Program-made: the position numbers and the translations under genes
Notes under the pieces: generated by a model
What the model was told of the DNA's origin: nothing
Database searches by the model: none
The model's input: only the letters and a program-made list of their open reading frames with translations
Assembly (NCBI GenBank): GCA_001771505.1
Contig: MEUA01000048.1
Location: 1,588 to 41,098 of the forward strand
From: a candidate division WOR-1 bacterium RIFOXYB2_FULL_36_35
Lineage (GTDB): Bacteria > Margulisbacteria > WOR-1 > XYC2-FULL-46-14 > XYC2-FULL-37-10
Direction: 5' to 3'
Length of the DNA stretch: 39,511 bases
In this document: positions 33,874 to 39,511 of the stretch, piece by piece
Numbering within the stretch: the first letter of the stretch is position 1
How the letters are laid out: each line of letters starts with the position of its first letter

Positions 33874-36800
33874 ATGAAGAGATTAATTGGTTTTTTACGG
33901 GTTGTAATTTTTATTTTATTTTTCTTTGTTTCTGTAGCAACATATGCAGCAGGGATAGAGTGGCCTGTCAATTCTGTTCTTTCTCATAATTCTCAGTTAG
34001 GAGGGAAATATTTATATTCTCCCGACAATGTGAATGCGGCTATAAATATTTATGACATATCGGGAGGATCAAGTTTTAACCCTGTAAATAATAAGATTGG
34101 ACAGATAACTTCCGGTCAGTTGGGTGGTGGAGTTATATCTGCAATGGCGTTAAGCCTTGATGGAAATACTCTTTATGCTTTGGCAACCAATGGTAATGTA
34201 AAGATGTTCGGTCCTACGGGAACACTTAAAGGGACGATAAACGGCACTACGTTTGTTGCTCCGACTCAGATGGCGATGTCTTCTGATGGCAAGAGACTTT
34301 ATGTTTTGGATCAGGCATTTAAAGGTGTAAAGATTATAGATACCAAAACAAACCAGATAATTTCTTCTATTTCAGTTGATCAGAATCCGGATGTTAAGGG
34401 TGTAAGCGCTACGTATCTTTTCGGGATAGCAATAAGTCCTGACAATACAATGCTTGCCGTTACAAATAAGCAGGCTTATACTTCAGATGGATCAGGATCT
34501 GCTGTCTATATATATAACATAGTACATTCTGCTGACGGGACTATTTCTTATCAATATAATAGAAGTCTTACTTATGGTTCTATCATTAATTATCCGACAC
34601 ATGTTGTTTTTTCTCCTGACAGTAAGACTTTGTACGTGCGGGTTGATCAGACCTCAGGCTCATTTAGAGACATTGTAATGTTTAATGTTACTAATAATTT
34701 TAGCGGGTCTGCTCTCTCTTTAGAAAACGGGAATTATCAGGATCCAAACAATGTACATGGAGAGATTTTAGGGTTGTCCGTGAATGGTTTGTACATATAC
34801 GCAACACATAGAAACAGTTCAGGGACAAATATAGTTTATAGAATATCTACAGTAAATAGCGATGGGACCCCCAGAAATTTATCTAACTGGACATACAATT
34901 CTGCTATTGACGGAAGCTTTACGTTGCCTTTCGTCACTTTTCCCGCGGATGGACTCTCTGTAGTACCTGACGGTTCTTATTTGTGGTTTACATGTTCTGA
35001 ACCTGCTAGCGCCATGTACAATGCTATGTTTTCATCTTATACAGGATATAGGGATGCTTCAGGGGCTTTAGTGAATAAAGTTCCCGAAGCTCCTTCTATA
35101 GTACATCCTAATTCTGTAAGCGGAGATAATCTTGATAATTATGCAGGGGTGGCTCAATGGGCTCACGGTTATGATGATAGTCCTGCCGGTAATTATAAAT
35201 ATGAAATTTATTATAAACAATCAGGGAGTTCTACTTGGACATCATTAGAAGGGTTTACTCCTAACACTACGACTTCGTTGGCGACTTTATCCGCAGGAGT
35301 CTACTATAATTTGAGAATCAGAATGTATGATGGTGTGAGCTGGTGGAGCCCTTATACATATTCAGAACCGTTTAAAAAACCAAATGCTACTATTTCTACA
35401 ATAGAAATTGATAAAAACAGAGACCCTAATGTTGAGAATTTTACAGAATATAACGCTTCAACAAATATAGGGTATATTTATGACGCTATAAAAATAAAAG
35501 GGACAGGGTTTGGCTCTCTTTCCAGTCCTTTTTCCTATAATGGCACAGATTATCAGGTAATCTTCAGAACAGCTACAAAAGATTATATATTACCTGCATA
35601 TATTGATGAAAATTCTGATGGTCAGTACAATGACGGAGAGGAGCATGTTATCTCCAATTGGCAGGATAGTGAACTTTCATTTGTTATGCCGGAAGAGTTT
35701 AAGGATAAATCTGCCGTATATCCCCAGCAGTTTCAACTAGTTGTTAAATCATTTGGTGTTGAAGGGGCTATTTACAGTTTTAATGTCGGGCCTGTTGTAA
35801 CCGACATGAATAGATTCGGATATCCTGGACAACAGGTAGATATTTATGGGGCCGGTTTTGGCGCGACTAAAGGGACAAGCTCTGTTATTTTTAACAGTAA
35901 TGCAACCGCGCAGACTTCATATTGGGATAACGGGCATATAACATGTACTGTGCCAAGTGGCGTGGTAAACGGTAGAGTGAAGGTAAAGGTTAATAATGTA
36001 GATACTTCCATAAACTATGCTGGAGCGCCTCTTGGTGACGGGCAATACAATCTGCCTGTAACTTTTGAAGTTCTTCCTATTCCACAGCCTACTTATACCT
36101 CAGTAAAAGTCTGGGATATAGATTATGATAGCAACGGTAATAAACTGGCGGATTCAAACGAATATAAGGAGCAGACTTGGGGATATGATTCTGACGCGAT
36201 TATAATTAAAGGCAACAATTTTGGGAGTGCGGGAACAGTTAAACTTGGCACAAGAACTATTCCAAGTGAGGAAGTTTACTGGGCAACCGATGGAACACAA
36301 ATATCTTTTTCGATTCCATCGACTGCTGTTATGGGACATCCTGGAATAACCATAACAAATACTTTTGGCAGCCTTACAATCCCTTTTGATATACACCCAA
36401 AAATTGATAATAATGGAATATCTCCTGCTTCAGGGCTTCCTGGCACACGAATATATATTTCAGGGACAGGTTTTAATGATTCGACTTTGATTAATTCAAT
36501 TGACTTTTTAATAGACGGGAATATTGCGGCTTCAGTCGCTGGTGTTTTGGAAGGTGGCAAGATTCATGCTGATGTTCCGAATCTTTTAATTAATACTTAT
36601 AATGTTAGAATTGCTTCTGAAGATTTTGACGGCATTTACAGCAACGATAACCAGACTTTTACATTGGTCAACCCAAAAATCACAGGGTTTGCTGTTGATA
36701 CTGATCCTCATCCTGTTTATGACACATGGAAGGATTTAGGGCCTCAGGATTCGGTTGCTGTTAACGACAATATAAAAATTAAGGGGTCAGGTTTTGGGTC

Positions 36801-39511
36801 CCCGGGAGATGGCGCAGGGGATACTGCTTCTTATAATGTTACATTTAATGGTATTAAAATAAGAGATGATGATGTTAATAATACAGGTTATCAGATTTAT
36901 TCATGGAATGACAATGAGATAAAACTTGGCATACCGCACAAAGCAGGGAATGATTATATTAAATCGGGAAATAATGTTGTTGTTGTAACAGCCGGTGATA
37001 TTACAGCTACAAGTTCTATAAAAATCAGACCTACTATTGACAGATATCTTCCTGATGACGCGACTGCTCATAAAGGGAGTTCTGTTGTATTGGTAGGGAC
37101 GGCGCTGGAAAGTCTCTCTTTAAGTCAGGTTGTACATTTTGGCGACAGTTTAATTGGAAATGGTGTTATAGCAAGAGCAGGAGAGACACCTGCCGATGTT
37201 GATGGATCTGATGTTACTGAAACCCTTACTTTTAATGCTCCTGATTTACCTCCTGCTTCTTATAGTGTTTCTGTTGAAGGGGAAGGGGTCTTTAGCAATA
37301 AAGTAGATTTTAATATTGTTGCGCCTGTTGTATCACAAATTCAGGTTGCTGATGATCTGTTTGGTTCTACCCCTTTACAATTTTCTGGAAATGAAGCTGC
37401 CTATGGGTATGTTTACAGCAGTCTTAAAATTACAGGAGAGGCTTTTGGGGAGGAGGGGACTGTAAAAATCGGAAATATAATTCTTGAGCCTAACAAGAAT
37501 GTCTGGTGGGATGCGAACAAAAATGAGATATCAGTTGCCGTTCCAAGGAATATAGTGACCGATTATGTTGATGCCGGTGACAAATTATCTATTATAAACG
37601 CTTATGGCGAACCGATTAATGCTTCATTTACTGTAAGGCCAAAAATTTCATCTCTTTCAAAACAGGCTGCTGCAGTGGGGGGGTCTTTTTCGATAAAGGG
37701 ATATGCTTTGGGAGATGCCGGGGATGGTGATGTAGTCAAATTTTTGAATGATACGCTTGGCAATGAATTTATGGATGTTGTTGTAACCTCAAGAGATTCG
37801 GATAACGACATAATAAATGTGATACTTGATGAAGCTGTATTTGCATCAAAAACTGGTATATATACTATAGAAGTAGATAGAAACAGCCAGGTAAGTAACA
37901 GTATGCAGTTTAATATTTTGCCAAAGTCTGTTCCTATTATAGAAAATTTTCAGGTTGATACCAATCCTAATCCTGACATAGAAAGCTTTAAAGATGTTAC
38001 TGATGGGGTAGTTATTTATGATACGGTGAAAATATCAGGAGAAAGTTTTGGCGCTGTTGCTGACGGATCACGCGCTACTGCGTCTAACAATATTACTATA
38101 AACGGTTTGATGATACCTGATGTTTTGGGTGATCCCCTTAATCCTTCCGATCCGGGAAATCAGGGATATCAAGTCTATTCTTGGAATGACACGGAAATTG
38201 TTGTTGGCATTCCGCGCAGTGTAACTACTATTGACGGGGTTAAATATATTAATGCCGGAGTTCACGAGATAAAAGTTACCGCTAACGGGGATGTTTCTAA
38301 CAGCGCTAATTTAACTATAAAACCGACGATAAATTATGTAAATCCCAAAAATGGTTATCCCGGGCTAACAACTGTTACTATTAGTGGGGAAGCTTTGGTT
38401 TCAGTGGATGCGGGGTCTATTACAAAGTTATATTTTGGCGGAGTTAACCTTGGAACAGTTACAGTCAACCGAGGAATTGGAAATTCTATGGATGGGCGGG
38501 GAGCAAAAGATTTTATAACAGTAAAACTCCCTTCTGATCTTCCTGTTGGTTTATATTCAGTCTCGGCAGAGGTTGGATCTCTTGTCAGTGTAAGTAAAAA
38601 TGATGAAAATTTATTTAATGTTTTGGCGATTCCTGTTCCGGCTATTAGCTCAATACAGGTAAAAGATGATACTTGGAATAATAAATATGTCACTCAATCA
38701 TTAGATAGCGCGTACGGCTATGTTTATAGCACAGTTTCAGTCGAGGGAAATGGATTTGATACTTCACCTGGATCTAGAATTGTTTTAAACCTTAGTAATG
38801 GGGATATTGTTGATCTTCCTTCTGATTATATATATGCCTGGGAGAACAAACTTATAGAGTTTGGGGTGCCAAGAGTTATTACTATCCAGCCTCAAGACGG
38901 GCCGTCTCAGGTTTTTTATATATCTCCAGGGAGCGCCACAATAGAATTGATAAATCGTTTTGGCAATAAAGCTGATCTTATATTTAATATACATCCTAAA
39001 ATATATAGTGTTTCAAAAAGCTCTGTAAAAGCAGGGGATACTATGGATGTGAGTGGAGTTGGTTTTGGAGACCCTACGAATACTGTTGATATCACTTTCT
39101 GGGATGCAACTGGAACAAAAGTAGGCCTTGTGGAGATGTCGAACGGTTTTGTAAGGACTGCAGACAATGGCGATATTTCTGGAAATGATGCTATAAAAAA
39201 CATTGTTGTACCTGATCTTGGAGCATCAGGGACATATACAGTAAAAGTTTCCGCGTACGATGACGCTCCTCCCTACAGCAATGGAAAAGATGTGACATTT
39301 ACCGCGACGCCAGGTCCACAAACACCGTCAGTGACAAAGATTGAAGTAAGAAAAGATGAGAATTCGGCTTATGTGACTACAAGTGAAGGATATCTAGGAT
39401 ATACGGTAAAGATGAGCGGAACAGGGTTTGAAGGGAACTATAATAATCAAGGCAAGGTAATGATAGATGGCGTAGAGATGCCGATATATAGTTGGAATGA
39501 ACCGACAGGAA
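33874..39511 (+). CDS. Giant secreted beta-propeller/FN3/IPT-TIG protein (3' end outside window)
   Basis: The frame is open from ATG 33874 to the window end, at least 1879 residues. A signal peptide (LIGFLRVVIFILFFFVSVAT, then YAAG) gives export. Residues about 30-400 carry repeated blade motifs of a YVTN/lactonase-like beta-propeller (SSDGKRLYVLD, SPDNTMLAVTN, SPDSKTLYVRV, VPDGSYLWFT). Residues about 403-504 look like a fibronectin type III domain. From about 505 onward are tandem IPT/TIG domains marked by I-I-G-GFG (IKIKGTGFGS, IKIKGSGFGS, VKISGESFGA, VSVEGNGFDT). It is probably a surface adhesin or matrix-binding protein. The ribosome site GGGGG at 33858-33862 is 11 bases away. A three-codon ORF (ATG 33866) ends with its TGA overlapping this ATG, so coupling is possible. 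Confidence 0.88.
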   Translation, partial: MKRLIGFLRVVIFILFFFVSVATYAAGIEWPVNSVLSHNSQLGGKYLYSPDNVNAAINIYDISGGSSFNPVNNKIGQITSGQLGGGVISAMALSLDGNTLYALATNGNVKMFGPTGTLKGTINGTTFVAPTQMAMSSDGKRLYVLDQAFKGVKIIDTKTNQIISSISVDQNPDVKGVSATYLFGIAISPDNTMLAVTNKQAYTSDGSGSAVYIYNIVHSADGTISYQYNRSLTYGSIINYPTHVVFSPDSKTLYVRVDQTSGSFRDIVMFNVTNNFSGSALSLENGNYQDPNNVHGEILGLSVNGLYIYATHRNSSGTNIVYRISTVNSDGTPRNLSNWTYNSAIDGSFTLPFVTFPADGLSVVPDGSYLWFTCSEPASAMYNAMFSSYTGYRDASGALVNKVPEAPSIVHPNSVSGDNLDNYAGVAQWAHGYDDSPAGNYKYEIYYKQSGSSTWTSLEGFTPNTTTSLATLSAGVYYNLRIRMYDGVSWWSPYTYSEPFKKPNATISTIEIDKNRDPNVENFTEYNASTNIGYIYDAIKIKGTGFGSLSSPFSYNGTDYQVIFRTATKDYILPAYIDENSDGQYNDGEEHVISNWQDSELSFVMPEEFKDKSAVYPQQFQLVVKSFGVEGAIYSFNVGPVVTDMNRFGYPGQQVDIYGAGFGATKGTSSVIFNSNATAQTSYWDNGHITCTVPSGVVNGRVKVKVNNVDTSINYAGAPLGDGQYNLPVTFEVLPIPQPTYTSVKVWDIDYDSNGNKLADSNEYKEQTWGYDSDAIIIKGNNFGSAGTVKLGTRTIPSEEVYWATDGTQISFSIPSTAVMGHPGITITNTFGSLTIPFDIHPKIDNNGISPASGLPGTRIYISGTGFNDSTLINSIDFLIDGNIAASVAGVLEGGKIHADVPNLLINTYNVRIASEDFDGIYSNDNQTFTLVNPKITGFAVDTDPHPVYDTWKDLGPQDSVAVNDNIKIKGSGFGSPGDGAGDTASYNVTFNGIKIRDDDVNNTGYQIYSWNDNEIKLGIPHKAGNDYIKSGNNVVVVTAGDITATSSIKIRPTIDRYLPDDATAHKGSSVVLVGTALESLSLSQVVHFGDSLIGNGVIARAGETPADVDGSDVTETLTFNAPDLPPASYSVSVEGEGVFSNKVDFNIVAPVVSQIQVADDLFGSTPLQFSGNEAAYGYVYSSLKITGEAFGEEGTVKIGNIILEPNKNVWWDANKNEISVAVPRNIVTDYVDAGDKLSIINAYGEPINASFTVRPKISSLSKQAAAVGGSFSIKGYALGDAGDGDVVKFLNDTLGNEFMDVVVTSRDSDNDIINVILDEAVFASKTGIYTIEVDRNSQVSNSMQFNILPKSVPIIENFQVDTNPNPDIESFKDVTDGVVIYDTVKISGESFGAVADGSRATASNNITINGLMIPDVLGDPLNPSDPGNQGYQVYSWNDTEIVVGIPRSVTTIDGVKYINAGVHEIKVTANGDVSNSANLTIKPTINYVNPKNGYPGLTTVTISGEALVSVDAGSITKLYFGGVNLGTVTVNRGIGNSMDGRGAKDFITVKLPSDLPVGLYSVSAEVGSLVSVSKNDENLFNVLAIPVPAISSIQVKDDTWNNKYVTQSLDSAYGYVYSTVSVEGNGFDTSPGSRIVLNLSNGDIVDLPSDYIYAWENKLIEFGVPRVITIQPQDGPSQVFYISPGSATIELINRFGNKADLIFNIHPKIYSVSKSSVKAGDTMDVSGVGFGDPTNTVDITFWDATGTKVGLVEMSNGFVRTADNGDISGNDAIKNIVVPDLGASGTYTVKVSAYDDAPPYSNGKDVTFTATPGPQTPSVTKIEVRKDENSAYVTTSEGYLGYTVKMSGTGFEGNYNNQGKVMIDGVEMPIYSWNEPTG
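35395..39511 (+). repeat. Intragenic tandem IPT/TIG supermodules (~200-230 aa period)
   Basis: The units begin near 35402, 36097, 36691, 37340, 37953, 38653 and 39340. Each opens with a hydrophobic-acidic strand (IEIDKNRDP, VKVWDIDYD, FAVDTDPHP, IQVADD, FQVDTNPNP, IQVKDD, IEVRKD), followed by I-I-G--FG and later a P-KI/PTI hinge leading into a second, shorter IPT domain. Two subtypes partly alternate. The array continues past the window. Confidence 0.75.

Noticed and set aside
37676-37682. Seven-G run in the giant gene as a phase-variation tract
   Set aside because: A single short run in a 5.6-kb gene without nearby start or promoter is weak evidence; similar runs occur in subunit B.
36154-39203. 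Minus-strand ORFs beneath the giant gene
   Set aside because: The plus frame is open throughout with clear signal peptide and IPT/TIG motifs; the minus ORFs are shadows.

Overview
The window is an AT-rich bacterial chromosome segment. It mixes conserved housekeeping genes with long genes I cannot assign to a family. A complete V/A-type ATPase gene set, a secreted cyclophilin, a predicted outer-membrane-like beta-barrel and a giant secreted IPT/TIG protein suggest a diderm, probably anaerobic, poorly sampled lineage. A sibling of the Cyanobacteria such as Margulisbacteria/Saganbacteria (WOR-1) would fit, but this is a low-confidence inference from gene content; no rRNA is present.

Layout. 1-1174: the end of an unknown gene, possibly frameshifted, and a small secreted protein. 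1292-4123: a 943-aa orphan with a duplicated C-terminal module. 4165-6365 (minus): typA and an RNase H gene. 6485-9130: an 881-aa orphan that fuses a catalytically dead FabD-like acyltransferase fold to a uridine-kinase-like P-loop domain. 9161-9496: a small membrane protein. 9597-18877 (minus): the V-ATPase genes in the order H(G)-I-K-E-C-F, then A-B-D. The two blocks are separated by an oppositely oriented orphan (13629-14813) and a MITE-like element. 18939-20045 (minus): another orphan. 20268-22019: a DUF3467 gene and a three-gene minus operon (cyclophilin, DUF3052-like, GGQ release-factor-like). 22149-24170: an orphan with a helical N-terminus and a barrel-like C-terminus. 24244-31537: a PPC-domain gene, then a cell-envelope and nucleotide run (wecA/tagO-like, wecB-like, murA, ybeY, corC-like, pyrG). 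31538-32228: a repeat-filled non-coding stretch. 32229-39511: an unknown acidic protein, followed by the start of a giant secreted beta-propeller/FN3/IPT-TIG protein that runs off the window.

Repeats tie the window together. A palindromic element built on half-site AACCCCGATTA occurs at about nine places, mostly next to the orphan genes. One copy lies in frame inside an orphan coding sequence. Another is inserted in one of two MITE copies, and the other MITE copy preserves the empty site. The MITE copy after pyrG has a perfect 5-bp target duplication.

Functionally, the ATPase proteolipid carries the five residues that bind sodium in Enterococcus NtpK, so sodium coupling is likely. The wecA/wecB/murA genes supply lipid-linked sugar and peptidoglycan precursors. 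Several genes have a -10 box only 6-10 nt before the ATG and no Shine-Dalgarno sequence, suggesting leaderless mRNAs alongside conventional starts.
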